In this document: positions 1 to 9,114 of the stretch, one piece after another
How the letters are laid out: every line of letters starts with the position of its first letter
Numbering within the stretch: the stretch's first letter is position 1
Assembly: GCA_934167875.1 (NCBI GenBank)
Contig: CAKPMC010000008.1
Span: 1 to 64,000, forward strand
Source: an uncultured Bacilli bacterium
GTDB lineage: Bacteria > Bacillota_I > Bacilli_A > RF39 > UBA660
Direction of reading: 5' to 3'
DNA length: 64,000 bases
Program-made: the position numbers and the translations under genes
The notes under the pieces: generated by a model
The model's input: only the letters and a program-made list of their open reading frames with translations
Databases searched by the model: none
What the model was told of the DNA's origin: nothing

Positions 1-76
1 TCTCCTGTAAAATACAGGTTACAATCCTCTAATTAGAAACTATTAATAAACTGTCCAACTTTTTGGGTTCAGTTCA
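1..76. mobile_element. Probable terminal end of an IS3-family insertion sequence (truncated by window edge)
   Basis: Reading the minus strand from 76 down to 51 gives TGAACTGAACCCAAAAAGTTG followed by GACAG. This resembles the terminal inverted repeat of IS3-family (IS150-group) elements, typically TGTACTG-ACCCAAAAAGTTGGACA. The element would extend leftwards out of the window, with its outer end 15 bases past the thymidylate kinase stop. A short perfect hairpin (CCTGTA/TACAGG, 5-17) lies inside it. No transposase is visible, so the family is recalled from the end sequence only. The other end and a target duplication cannot be checked here. Confidence 0.4.
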
Positions 77-91
77 TAACGATTGTCTTTT

Positions 92-760
92 TTATTCCAT
101 AACTTTTTTTAAAATTTCTTTATTTATTTCATCAATGCTACGTAGTTTACCAACATCACTACAATTAATAGTAGTCCAATTATAAAGACCAGCTAATTCC
201 ATATAAGTTTTTTCGGTATTAATTTGATATGCCGTATCTTTTTCATTCTCATCTAAAAAAGCACGGTTTTTTTGTAACTCCTTAGTTATAGTATAAGGAA
301 CATGTAAAAAGATAGTTAAATCGGCTTTTGGTAATTCTAATAACCAATATTCTAATTTGTCAATCCATTTGAATAAGTTAAATCTCTCATCAGGATCAGA
401 TAATTTTGCTCCTTGATGTGCCATATTAGAGCTAACATAACGATCAAGTACTACATAATAGCCTTTATCCAGATATTCTTTTATTTTAGGAAAATTATAT
501 TTCCTATCAGCAGCCAAATACAAGCAAAATACCTTAGGATCAAGACGAACCGGGCCTTCTTCAAACCAGCATTCACTTATTTCAGGTTTGCCTAATAAAG
601 GTCCACCAACAATCTTACCACTAGGAGTATCATACATAGGAAAAGAAAAATTAATAGCCTTAATTCCCATAGCATTTAACTTTTTAACTAATAAACGGCT
701 CTGAGTTTCTTTACCAGAACAATCAGTTCCTTCAATTACAATCAACTTTCCTTTTTCCAT
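92..760 (-). CDS. tmk: Thymidylate kinase (dTMP kinase)
   Basis: Phosphorylates dTMP to dTDP with ATP, in cytoplasmic dTTP synthesis. The 222-residue product opens with MEKGKLIVIEGTDCSGKETQ, whose P-loop is a variant (GTDCSGKET) of the usual GxDGSGKST. A DRY motif follows in VVLDRYVSSNMAHQGAK at about residue 103. The start is ATG 758-760, because AGAGGTGATAAT lies directly before it; an in-frame upstream ATG at 778 has no ribosome site and sits inside the previous gene. It is 10 bases downstream of the HD-domain gene and probably in its operon. Length is near the family norm (about 210). The variant P-loop leaves a related nucleoside-monophosphate kinase possible. Confidence 0.85.
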   Translation of the reverse strand: MEKGKLIVIEGTDCSGKETQSRLLVKKLNAMGIKAINFSFPMYDTPSGKIVGGPLLGKPEISECWFEEGPVRLDPKVFCLYLAADRKYNFPKIKEYLDKGYYVVLDRYVSSNMAHQGAKLSDPDERFNLFKWIDKLEYWLLELPKADLTIFLHVPYTITKELQKNRAFLDENEKDTAYQINTEKTYMELAGLYNWTTINCSDVGKLRSIDEINKEILKKVME

Positions 761-770
761 ATTATCACCT

Positions 771-1352
771 CTAATCAATTATTTCATCATTTTCAAATTT
801 AACATCAAGAAACTTCCTACTAGCTAAATAATCACACATATGAACAAAATTTTGGTATTTATCTTTTGGTATTGGTAATATTTCTTCTTTAGTATATGGA
901 TGAGTATTCCAAGGACCCATATGTGATTCAATAACGCTACATATAAATTCTACATCTTCATCTTTCATAGCTAATTTATCACGATTTTCTTTAATTAATT
1001 TACTTGCCAAAAGTGGATGATCAGCACGAGTATACTTTTCTTCAGGAATACCATGCTTAACCCCATCATGCATTGTTAAAGCTATTAACATCAAATCTTT
1101 TTCACGACTAGTATACTTATCCCCTATACAAGGATCAGATAATAATTCATATCCAATTCTTACTGCTACTTTAGTATGACGTAATAAACCTCCATCACCA
1201 AGAGAAAATGCTGGATGATACTTACCAGTTGATGAAGCAGCTACTTTAAAAAAATAATCAGGTAGTAAGTCTACTAATACTTTATAATCATTTTTATATT
1301 CATCACTTTTAATATAAGAAAATTCCTTTTGAAAGTAATTTATATTATTCAT
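771..1352 (-). CDS. HD-domain protein (putative phosphohydrolase)
   Basis: A 193-residue soluble protein of the HD superfamily. A His early in LLRHTKVAVRIGYELL (about residues 54-69) and the MHDGVKHG stretch near residue 93 are the expected metal-binding H...HD pair, with further His residues in ADHPLLASK and SHMGPWNTHPYTKEE. Family members are metal-dependent phosphohydrolases acting on nucleotides or related compounds; the substrate is not evident. GAGGTGTTAA precedes the ATG. It sits just upstream of thymidylate kinase, so a nucleotide-related job is plausible but inferred. Confidence 0.7.
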   Translation of the reverse strand: MNNINYFQKEFSYIKSDEYKNDYKVLVDLLPDYFFKVAASSTGKYHPAFSLGDGGLLRHTKVAVRIGYELLSDPCIGDKYTSREKDLMLIALTMHDGVKHGIPEEKYTRADHPLLASKLIKENRDKLAMKDEDVEFICSVIESHMGPWNTHPYTKEEILPIPKDKYQNFVHMCDYLASRKFLDVKFENDEIID

Positions 1353-1412
1353 TTAACACCTCTATACTTCTATATCTTTATTATACAACAAGAACAATTG
1401 TTTGACAACATT

Positions 1413-2495
1413 TTATATAAATCTTGTCAATATTTCATTAGATACATACCAATATTTATAATCAATACTATAACTATCACCATTATCTATTAAAATACCA
1501 TCATCTAGTAAATCAGCTACATCAAAATATAAAATAAAGTCACATCCATATAATTGATTAAATTTTTTCTTATCTATTCCATATCTAGTTCTAAGTGCCA
1601 AAATCGCATAATTAGATGCATCTATTTCCCTACTTAAAACATCTTTATTATCTATATAATCACCAGATAAATACTTATTAATATTTCTAGTATTAGTATA
1701 TCTAACATTATCAATATATCCACTAGCACCCAAGCCAAAGCCATAATATTTATTATTTTTCCAATAAGTTAAATTATGTTTAGACTCAAAACCATCTCGA
1801 CAAAAATTACTAATTTCATAATGAATATAATCGTTTTTAATAAGAGTATCATTAATTAAATCATACATATTACTATCCATTTCTTCATCAATATTCTTAG
1901 TATTATTAATACCTAATTTGGTATGTTCTTCAATAATTAAAGAATAAGTAGAAATATGTGGAATATCAAGACTTATAAATAACTCAAGATCCTTTTTAAG
2001 TATTTTAATATCTTCGCCTGGAACAGCATATATCAAATCGACATTTATATTATCAAAATACTCTTTTACTAAGTTAATTTTTTCAATTATTTTATCTTTA
2101 CTGATGAATCTGCCCAAATAAGTAAGTACAGATTCTTGAAAAGATTCAACACCAATACTAACACGATTAACATAATACTTTTTAAATAATTCCATTTTTT
2201 CCTTGGTAATATCCATAATATTACATTCTATGGTATATTCAAAACTATCACTAACATTAATTATATTAAAAAATGAAAGCAATTTTTCTAATTGAGGAAT
2301 AGATAAACAAGAGGGAGTACCACCACCAATATAAATAGTGTTGATTACCTCCCCTTTATAATTAGCATTAATTTCTTTTAATAACTGTTCTATATATTTA
2401 TCAGCTATATTCTGATCATAATAAAATTTACAAAAATCACAATAATTACAAATATTAGAACAGAACGGTATATGTATATAAATAGAATTAACCAT
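1413..2495 (-). CDS. hemW: Radical SAM heme chaperone HemW (coproporphyrinogen oxidase-like)
   Basis: A 360-residue radical SAM protein. The N-terminus carries YIHIPFCSNICNYCDFCKF, which contains the CxxxCxxC cluster motif plus the CDF residue typical of HemN/HemW, followed by GGGTPS (SAM-binding region, about residue 58). The C-terminal part has the HemW-like region HYEISNFCRDGFESKHNLTY. HemW binds and transfers heme rather than oxidising coproporphyrinogen, and the name follows the lepA-hemW neighbourhood known in Bacilli. Its start shares one base with the stop of the upstream 170-codon gene (2495), so the two are translationally linked. No other heme gene is in the window. Confidence 0.88.
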   Translation of the reverse strand: MVNSIYIHIPFCSNICNYCDFCKFYYDQNIADKYIEQLLKEINANYKGEVINTIYIGGGTPSCLSIPQLEKLLSFFNIINVSDSFEYTIECNIMDITKEKMELFKKYYVNRVSIGVESFQESVLTYLGRFISKDKIIEKINLVKEYFDNINVDLIYAVPGEDIKILKKDLELFISLDIPHISTYSLIIEEHTKLGINNTKNIDEEMDSNMYDLINDTLIKNDYIHYEISNFCRDGFESKHNLTYWKNNKYYGFGLGASGYIDNVRYTNTRNINKYLSGDYIDNKDVLSREIDASNYAILALRTRYGIDKKKFNQLYGCDFILYFDVADLLDDGILIDNGDSYSIDYKYWYVSNEILTRFI

Positions 2496-3007
2496 TACTG
2501 CATCCTTCTACTAGAATCCTCTTGATTAATGTTTTCTTGTTTTAAGTAATTCATAGCTTTAATTAAACGATCACCATTCATTAAAGATTGATTTGCAGTA
2601 AATTCTAATGAAAATCCTTTTTTATATGCTCTAAATAATATATTTACTTCTTCTTCATCTTGTGGAATCAATTGAATTATATCATCCATTTTGCATCCTA
2701 CACTAAGTAGAAAATTACGTATAGCCATCATTCTTCCCATAATTGACATGTCTTCTAAACCGTAAAAATTAGCTCTTTTGCCATATAATTTCATTGAGAT
2801 ACGATCAGCCATTTCTTTAAGTGGTAAAACATATATTTTATTAAGTACTTCAAAATTACGTAATTGCATTTGTCTAGACATAATATCTGTATTTTCTAAT
2901 ATTTCTACTGGTTTTTTTCTTATTAAAGAAGTTTGAACCTCAATTTCTTTCATCATTTCATTGATATCTTCAATACTAATTCCTAAACTATTCATACTAT
3001 AATCCAT
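2495..3007 (-). CDS. Hypothetical protein between lepA and hemW
   Basis: A 170-residue protein I do not recognise. It is mostly helical, Met-rich and has no signal peptide or membrane segment. It contains two similar short segments, DIMSRQMQLRNF (about residues 41-52) and SIMGRMMAIRNF (about 88-99), suggesting an internal duplication. It begins 2 bases after lepA, with its GGAGG site inside the lepA end, and its stop overlaps the hemW start by one base. It is therefore expressed as the middle gene of a lepA-unknown-hemW operon. Function unknown. Confidence 0.75.
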   Translation of the reverse strand: MDYSMNSLGISIEDINEMMKEIEVQTSLIRKKPVEILENTDIMSRQMQLRNFEVLNKIYVLPLKEMADRISMKLYGKRANFYGLEDMSIMGRMMAIRNFLLSVGCKMDDIIQLIPQDEEEVNILFRAYKKGFSLEFTANQSLMNGDRLIKAMNYLKQENINQEDSSRRMQ

Positions 3008-3009
3008 CT

Positions 3010-4806
3010 TTAATCCTCCATTTTTAGTACAGCCAAAAACGCTTCTTGCGGAACTTCAACTCTACCTATTTGTTTCATTCTTTTTTTACCTTCTTTTTGT
3101 TTCTCTAATAATTTCCTTTTACGTGTGATATCTCCACCATAGCATTTAGCTAAAACATTTTTACGAAGAGCTTTAATATCAGTTCTAGCTATTACGTGGT
3201 TACCAATTGAAGCTTGTATAGGTACTTCAAACATTTGTCTAGGTATTAGTTCCTTTAATGATTCAACAACTGCCTTACCCCTATTATAAGCAAAATCTTT
3301 ATGCACAATAACGCTTAAAGCATCAACTACTTCACCATTTAATAATATATCCATTTTTACTAAATTACTTTCTTTATAACCAATAAATTCATAGTCAAAA
3401 GAAGCATAACCTTTAGTATATGACTTTAATTTATCAAAGAAATCATATACTATTTCAGAAAGTGGTATTTCATAATGAATATTAACTCTTGTTTTATCAA
3501 GATAATCCATACTTATATAATTACCTCTTTTATTTTGACATAATTCCATTATTGGACCAATATATTCACTTGGCGTAAAAATATTAGTTTTGATATAAGG
3601 TTCTTTAATAGAAGCTATCTTTTGTCTATCAGGAAGACTACTTGGTGAATCTATCATCACAATAGAATGATCAGTAAGTTCAACCTCATAAATAACACTA
3701 GGTGAAGTAGCTATTATTTCAATACCAAACTCTCTTTCAATTCTCTCTTCTGTTATTTCCATATGAAGTAAGCCTAAAAAACCACATCTAAAGCCAAATC
3801 CCAAAGCAGTAGAAGTTTCAGGGTCAAAAACAAGAGAAGCATCATTTAATTTAAGTTTTTCTAAAGCTTCACGTAAATCTTCAAATTTACTAGATTCAAT
3901 TGGATAAATGCCACAAAATACCATTGATTTCATAGGTTGATATCCTGGTAAAGGATGTTCTGCTGGTCTATTATTATTAGTTACAGTATCGCCTACTTTA
4001 ACAGTAGTAATATCTTTAATACTAGCTGCTATAAAACCAACATCCCCTGCTGTTAGTTCTTGTTTTTTAACTTCCTTTGGAGTCATTACACCAAGTTCTG
4101 TAACATCATAAATAGCTCCAGTTTCCATAAGCTTAATAGTATCGCCTACTTTTAATGTTCCTTCTTTAATACGGCATGATACAATAACGCCACGATAAGA
4201 ATCAAAAAAACTATCAAAAATTAAAGCCTGTAACGGTTTTTTGCTATCACCAATCGGTGAAGGAATTCTATCTATAATAGCACTCAACAATTCCTTAATA
4301 CCTTCACCTGTTTTAGCACTAGTATAAATAAATTCATCAGAACTAAAACCAATCGCATCAATTAATTCTTGTTTAACTAATTCTGGATTAGCATTAGGTA
4401 AATCAATTTTATTAATGACTGGAATAATAGTAAGATCGTGCTCTAAAGCCAAATATAAATTAGCCAAAGTTTGAGCTTCTATTCCTTGAGCTGCATCAAC
4501 TACTAGTAAAGCCCCTTCACATGCTGCTAAACTACGACTAACTTCGTATGAAAAATCAACATGACCAGGAGTATCTATTAAATGAAGTAAATAATCTTCA
4601 TTTTGATAATGATAATTAAGTTCAACTGCATTTAATTTTATTGTAATTCCACGTTCTCTTTCAATATCCATAGAATCAAGTGTTTGTTCTTTCAGTTCCC
4701 TTTTTTCTAAAGAACCAGTTTCTTCTAAAAGTCTATCAGCTAGAGTACTTTTACCATGATCGATATGGGCAATAATTGAAAAATTACGTATATTTTCTTG
4801 TTTCAT
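3010..4806 (-). CDS. lepA: Elongation factor 4 (ribosome back-translocase LepA)
   Basis: A 598-residue translational GTPase, the usual LepA length. GTPase motifs are clear: AHIDHGKSTLADRL (G1, about residues 14-27), RGITIK (G2), DTPGHVDF (G3), NKID (G4) and SAKTGEG (G5). The LepA-specific C-terminal domain is present, with NRGKAVVESLKELIPRQMFE and the basic end KCYGGDITRKRKLLEKQKEG. It acts on stalled or mistranslocated ribosomes. AGTAGGTGAAGAC precedes the ATG. It is separated from the upstream ZIP gene by an intrinsic terminator (4844-4867), so it probably has its own promoter and leads the operon with hemW. Confidence 0.97.
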   Translation of the reverse strand: MKQENIRNFSIIAHIDHGKSTLADRLLEETGSLEKRELKEQTLDSMDIERERGITIKLNAVELNYHYQNEDYLLHLIDTPGHVDFSYEVSRSLAACEGALLVVDAAQGIEAQTLANLYLALEHDLTIIPVINKIDLPNANPELVKQELIDAIGFSSDEFIYTSAKTGEGIKELLSAIIDRIPSPIGDSKKPLQALIFDSFFDSYRGVIVSCRIKEGTLKVGDTIKLMETGAIYDVTELGVMTPKEVKKQELTAGDVGFIAASIKDITTVKVGDTVTNNNRPAEHPLPGYQPMKSMVFCGIYPIESSKFEDLREALEKLKLNDASLVFDPETSTALGFGFRCGFLGLLHMEITEERIEREFGIEIIATSPSVIYEVELTDHSIVMIDSPSSLPDRQKIASIKEPYIKTNIFTPSEYIGPIMELCQNKRGNYISMDYLDKTRVNIHYEIPLSEIVYDFFDKLKSYTKGYASFDYEFIGYKESNLVKMDILLNGEVVDALSVIVHKDFAYNRGKAVVESLKELIPRQMFEVPIQASIGNHVIARTDIKALRKNVLAKCYGGDITRKRKLLEKQKEGKKRMKQIGRVEVPQEAFLAVLKMED

Positions 4807-4835
4807 GTCTTCACCTACTCAACTCTTAATAATTA

Positions 4836-4867
4836 TATCAAAAAAAGTACTATTAAACTAGTACTTT
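4836..4867 (-). terminator. Intrinsic terminator after the popT-uppP-zip operon
   Basis: On the minus strand a perfect 9-bp stem (AAAGTACTA / TAGTACTTT, 4844-4867) with a 6-base loop is followed by a T run, just after the ZIP transporter stop. Confidence 0.8.
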
Positions 4868-4877
4868 ATAATCATAT

Positions 4878-5627
4878 TTATATAAATAAAGTAATTAATA
4901 AAAGAATAACTCCTAAAATAATTCCTGATATAGTTTCTTTTTTATCTTTATTATGAATAACTTTTGGTAACAACTCAAGAATTAATATATAAAGTAGCAT
5001 TCCCAAAGTTACTGTTAATGAAATACTTTCAACAACTTCCATAATATCAGTAAATGGTAAAACAGAAATTAATAATCCACCAATAAAAGTAGATAAAGAA
5101 ATACCTAAAATAATTAAAATGGTATGTCGCTTATCTTTATTAGATTTATAAAAAGCTGAAGCAATTACCATTCCTAACGGAATATTATGTAACCCAACAC
5201 CAACACATGCCATAAGACCTGCTTTTAAATCAGAACTAACTAATAAGTAAATAGCCATTCCTTCAACAATATTATGAATAACTAAAGCAATACTAGCTAC
5301 CATTCCAATATGTTTAAAATTTCTATCATCATCAGTAGTAGTAGTTAAATTATCTTCATGATCAGGTACAAAAGCATCAAGAATTGAAAGTAAAACAAAA
5401 CCAATACTAGCTCCAATTATTACATATAAAATATCATAAATAATATTCCCACTAGCAATTACTTCAAAAGCTTCTGGTATTAAATCCGTTAAAATTAACA
5501 TAGTAATAACGCCAAAAGCTAAACTAATAGAGAACTGAACAAACCTATCATTATTCTTAGTAAGAAAAACAATAATAGCACCAAGAATAATGAATAATCC
5601 CAAAAAAAGTGTTAATAATAATGCCAT
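4878..5627 (-). CDS. ZIP-family divalent metal transporter
   Basis: A 249-residue integral membrane protein with about eight hydrophobic segments. The ZIP signature residues are visible: HNIVEGMAIY (about residues 116-125) and GVGLHNIPLGMVIASAF (about 142-158), which are the TM4/TM5 metal-binding His/Glu-containing helices. A hydrophilic acidic loop (VPDHEDNLTTTTDDDRNFKH) precedes them. It should import Zn or a similar divalent cation. AGGAGATTATT precedes the ATG. It is the last gene of the popT-uppP-zip run, 9 bases after uppP, and is followed by a terminator. The metal specificity cannot be read from sequence alone. Confidence 0.88.
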   Translation of the reverse strand: MALLLTLFLGLFIILGAIIVFLTKNNDRFVQFSISLAFGVITMLILTDLIPEAFEVIASGNIIYDILYVIIGASIGFVLLSILDAFVPDHEDNLTTTTDDDRNFKHIGMVASIALVIHNIVEGMAIYLLVSSDLKAGLMACVGVGLHNIPLGMVIASAFYKSNKDKRHTILIILGISLSTFIGGLLISVLPFTDIMEVVESISLTVTLGMLLYILILELLPKVIHNKDKKETISGIILGVILLLITLFI

Positions 5628-5636
5628 AATAATCTC

Positions 5637-6452
5637 CTATTTAATTAAAGTATATATTATTACGATAATACCTAGTACTAAACGGTACCACATAAATAAT
5701 TTAAAATCATGTTTCTTTATATATTTAAGTAAAAATTCAATACATAAAAGGCCTGAAATAAAACTAACACCAACACCAACTATAAAAATACTTAGATTAC
5801 TAGAAATAACTGTAATAGTAGTTGAATCAAATATAGATAATACTACTGCTCCAAGTACTACTGGTGCAGATAAGTAAAACGAAAATTTAGCAGCATCTTC
5901 TCTGTTTAATTTCAAACCTCTAGCACTAGCTATAGTAGTTCCACTTCTGCTAAAACCTGGTATTAAAGCAAAAACTTGACTGCATCCAATTATAATAGCA
6001 TCTTTAAATGTCATATCATCTAAGTTTTTAATTTGTTTAGCATTTTTATCTACTAAATATATAATAATACCCATAATAATTAAAGCAGAACCAATAATAA
6101 TAAAGTTATTTCTAATTGCCTTTTCTATTACACTTTCAAATAATACACCTACTAAAGCTGCAGGAATAGTAGCAACAACTATATACCAAAATAATCTTCC
6201 TTCTTTGGTTTTAGTACCCTTAGTAAGGCCTGATATAACCATATTCCAAAAATCTTTAAAAAAGTAAATAGCTATAGCTAAAAGAGTTCCAAAATGAAGA
6301 GCAATATCAAAAGCTAAAGCTAAATCTCCACTTACACTATTCGCACCTATTCCAAATAAATCTCTAAAAATAATTAAATGTGCACTTGATGAAATAGGTA
6401 AAAACTCAGCTATTCCTTGAATAATAGCTAATATAATAACACCAATATCCAT
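5637..6452 (-). CDS. uppP: Undecaprenyl-diphosphatase (UppP/BacA)
   Basis: Converts undecaprenyl diphosphate to the monophosphate lipid carrier used in wall synthesis; its loss or overexpression changes bacitracin sensitivity in other species. The 271-residue polytopic membrane protein has the BacA motifs: QGIAEFLPISSSAHLI (about residues 12-27, catalytic Glu and Ser residues) and PGFSRSGTTIASA (about 162-174). Its start overlaps the popT stop by one base, so the two are co-translated. The pairing of a carrier phosphatase with a carrier transporter makes functional sense. Confidence 0.96.
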   Translation of the reverse strand: MDIGVIILAIIQGIAEFLPISSSAHLIIFRDLFGIGANSVSGDLALAFDIALHFGTLLAIAIYFFKDFWNMVISGLTKGTKTKEGRLFWYIVVATIPAALVGVLFESVIEKAIRNNFIIIGSALIIMGIIIYLVDKNAKQIKNLDDMTFKDAIIIGCSQVFALIPGFSRSGTTIASARGLKLNREDAAKFSFYLSAPVVLGAVVLSIFDSTTITVISSNLSIFIVGVGVSFISGLLCIEFLLKYIKKHDFKLFMWYRLVLGIIVIIYTLIK

Positions 6453-7318
6453 TACTTCTCACCCAACTTATAACCTACTACTCCGCCAAGAATTAAGAAA
6501 ATAATTCCTATAATTACTTGTGGTACAGTATAAACAATATTACTAACTTCATGATATACAGAAACAGGAATAGCCAAAACACTAGCTATAATAAAACCTA
6601 TTACCCCAAAATAAGTAAAAGTTTCAAATTTAGCTAATAGCCATTCAATTAATTTAGCTATTAGAACAATTCCAATTAATACTCCTACTCCAAAGAAACC
6701 TGCTATTAAAATATTAGAACCAATATTATTAAAATGAGTAAGTTCCTTAATAACATTAACAATTGGGAAATAATATCCAAGAAGCATAAGTACTAGTGAA
6801 CCACTAACTCCAGGAATAACCATAGTAGCGGCAGCTATTGTTCCAATAAGAGTTAAATTTAAATAACTAAGGATATTTAAATTAGAAAAATCAGCATTTC
6901 CTAAAGTACCACCAAATATTTCTTTAGAAAAAGCAAGTACCATAACTAGTAAAAAGGTTAAAAACAAAATAACATAACTCATAGGCTTTTTAACTTCTTT
7001 AGTACCTTTGATTTTAGAAAATAACATTGGAATACCACCAATTACTAATCCCATAAAAAATAATGTTGTTGGGATAGGATATTTATCAAAACTAGCTGTT
7101 ATAACATTACTCATAGTTAATAATGATAAGCCAATACCAATAAATATAGGTAATAAAAATTTAATATTTTCTTTTAAGTTAGAGAAAAAATGACTGATTG
7201 CACCAATAAAATTTTCATAAATACCCATGGTTAATGCAAGTGTTCCTCCACTAACTCCAGGAATTATATTAGCAATTCCCATAATAAAACCTTTAATGAC
7301 CAAAATAATATTCTTCAT
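6452..7318 (-). CDS. DUF368 / PopT-type polyprenyl-phosphate transporter
   Basis: A 288-residue polytopic membrane protein of the DUF368 family. The N-terminal signature KGFIMGIANIIPGVSGGTLA and the second inverted-repeat copy TMVIPGVSGSLVLMLLGYY are both present. DUF368 members (PopT) flip or recycle undecaprenyl phosphate back across the membrane. Here the gene sits directly upstream of uppP, which makes the same carrier, and overlaps it by one base. That neighbourhood supports the assignment. The ATG has a GAGGAGAGTTT site before it. It is the first gene of its operon. Confidence 0.88.
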   Translation of the reverse strand: MKNIILVIKGFIMGIANIIPGVSGGTLALTMGIYENFIGAISHFFSNLKENIKFLLPIFIGIGLSLLTMSNVITASFDKYPIPTTLFFMGLVIGGIPMLFSKIKGTKEVKKPMSYVILFLTFLLVMVLAFSKEIFGGTLGNADFSNLNILSYLNLTLIGTIAAATMVIPGVSGSLVLMLLGYYFPIVNVIKELTHFNNIGSNILIAGFFGVGVLIGIVLIAKLIEWLLAKFETFTYFGVIGFIIASVLAIPVSVYHEVSNIVYTVPQVIIGIIFLILGGVVGYKLGEK

Positions 7319-7375
7319 AAACTCTCCTCATAATAAACTATAAAAATTATATCATATAATAAATAATATTCAAAT

Positions 7376-7400
7376 AAAAACTAGAATAAATCTAGTTTTT
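7376..7400 (-). terminator. Intrinsic terminator of the pyrophosphatase gene
   Basis: A perfect 10-bp stem AAAAACTAGA / TCTAGTTTTT with a 5-base loop begins at the stop codon of the 7399-9015 gene and runs into an AT-rich tail on the minus strand. Confidence 0.75.
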
Positions 7401-9015
7401 AACGAATCACATCCATTATTGCTGGAACAATTTGTTTCTTACGTGAAACAACGCCATCTATGTAAATTCCTTGATTAATTTCATCAAAGTTAAAGCCATC
7501 TGCTATTATTTCATCTGATCCATCAGTATAAAGTAAATAACTACCATTTCTAATAATATCAGTAACTACTAATAATACTAAACGATATCCTTTATTTTTA
7601 GCTAGTTCATTAATATATTTAATATATTCTTCTTTTTTAGATAATACAGAATCAATATCCAAAGTAAAGACTTGACTAACAGCAAAACTAACATCATCTG
7701 TTGTAAAACCTTTAATATCAGTATTAACTATTTCTTCAATTGTCTTTCCTTGTAATGAAGTACCGGCTTTAAACATATCAAGTGCATAACTATGATAATC
7801 AACTTCTACTACTTTAGCTAAATCATATACTACTTCTTTATCTAATTCAGTAGTTGTTGGACTAGTAAGAGCTAAGGTATCAGATAAAATACCTGATAGC
7901 ATCAATCCAGCTATATTTTTTGGTATTTCAATATTATTTTCTTTATACATTTGATAAATGATAGTATTAGTACATCCAACAGACATATTTCTGAAATTAA
8001 TAGGATTTTTAGTAGAAATATTACCAATTTTATGATGATCAACTACTTCAACAATATCAGCTTCCTCTAAGCCTTCAGCACTTTGTTCTAATTCATTATG
8101 ATCAACCAATATTACTTTTTTACGATTAAAATCAGTAATTTCAGTAATACGAATTAAACCTTTACATAAACCATTCTTATCAATAATTGGATAGTTATTA
8201 TGTTTAAGTTTATTAGTTTTAACTATAAAATCATCATAATAAGTACCTTCATCAAAAGTATAAGGACGATCCTCTGGAATAATATTCTTTAAATAATTAG
8301 AAAGACCAATTACTTTAGTAGTATGAAAAGTATCAAAACTTGTACGAATAATATTAACCTGATTTTTCTTAGCTAATTCTAAATGTTCTTCTTTAATTTC
8401 ACCGTTACCAACAATTATTAAAAGTTTAACTTTAGACATAATAGCATATTCTATTACGCTATGACGATCACCAACTATTAAAATGTTATTTTCACCAAGA
8501 CGAATAGTATTCATAAATGTTGAACTACGATAAGCAGCTGCCATTATATTACCATCTATTTCATCGTCAAAATGAAGTACTTCCTCGCCTTCTAATGTAT
8601 TAACTATGTTATTATATGAAGTATGTAATTTACTGAAATTACCATCTATTAAATCTCTAGTAATCATTTTAATAGTAACTAATCCAACAAATTTCTTACC
8701 ATTATCAACAACAGGAACACCAGTAATACCTTTTTCAAGCATATATTGATATGCATCACCTATTGATACATCCTGTTTAACATAATAATCTCTATGATAA
8801 TTTAAATCTTTTAGTTGTAATTTAACATCATTTAGTAACATAGGAGCATTAATTCCAAAAGACTTAAGAGCGAACTTGGTTTCATCATTAATTTCACCTA
8901 ATCTAGCTGGTACAGTATGCATACCAAGTTTATTTTTAAGATATGATAAACTGATTGAACTTGTAATAGAATCAGTATCTGGTTTTTGATGTCCAAAAAC
9001 ATATATTTTTTCCAT
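7399..9015 (-). CDS. Manganese-dependent (family II) inorganic pyrophosphatase with regulatory CBS and DRTGG domains
   Basis: Hydrolyses pyrophosphate to two phosphates, pulling biosynthesis forward. At 538 residues it is much longer than simple family II enzymes (about 310). The N-terminal DHH part has FGHQKPDTDSITSS (residues 7-20). A CBS domain follows (YHRDYYVKQDVSIGDAYQ... GITGVPVVDNGKKFVGLVT, about 72-115), then a DRTGG-like insert, a second CBS part (NNYPIIDKNGLCKGLIRI), and the DHH core resumes with VDHHKIGN (about residue 328). The end carries a substrate-binding SRKKQ-like motif. In this family adenine nucleotides bind the CBS pair and control activity. AGAGGTAATTTTATT precedes the ATG. 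The gene appears monocistronic. Confidence 0.93.
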   Translation of the reverse strand: MEKIYVFGHQKPDTDSITSSISLSYLKNKLGMHTVPARLGEINDETKFALKSFGINAPMLLNDVKLQLKDLNYHRDYYVKQDVSIGDAYQYMLEKGITGVPVVDNGKKFVGLVTIKMITRDLIDGNFSKLHTSYNNIVNTLEGEEVLHFDDEIDGNIMAAAYRSSTFMNTIRLGENNILIVGDRHSVIEYAIMSKVKLLIIVGNGEIKEEHLELAKKNQVNIIRTSFDTFHTTKVIGLSNYLKNIIPEDRPYTFDEGTYYDDFIVKTNKLKHNNYPIIDKNGLCKGLIRITEITDFNRKKVILVDHNELEQSAEGLEEADIVEVVDHHKIGNISTKNPINFRNMSVGCTNTIIYQMYKENNIEIPKNIAGLMLSGILSDTLALTSPTTTELDKEVVYDLAKVVEVDYHSYALDMFKAGTSLQGKTIEEIVNTDIKGFTTDDVSFAVSQVFTLDIDSVLSKKEEYIKYINELAKNKGYRLVLLVVTDIIRNGSYLLYTDGSDEIIADGFNFDEINQGIYIDGVVSRKKQIVPAIMDVIR

Positions 9016-9114
9016 AATAAAATTACCTCTTTTTCTATATCAAAACTACTGTATGAATTATACAATAATTTACAATAATTTACAATTACTAAATTTAAAT
9101 TTTTACAAACAAAA

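Noticed and set aside
9061..9090. Short tandem repeat (TACAATAATT units) upstream of the pyrophosphatase gene
   Set aside because: Only two to three copies, AT-rich and of a length expected by chance here; no link to a feature.
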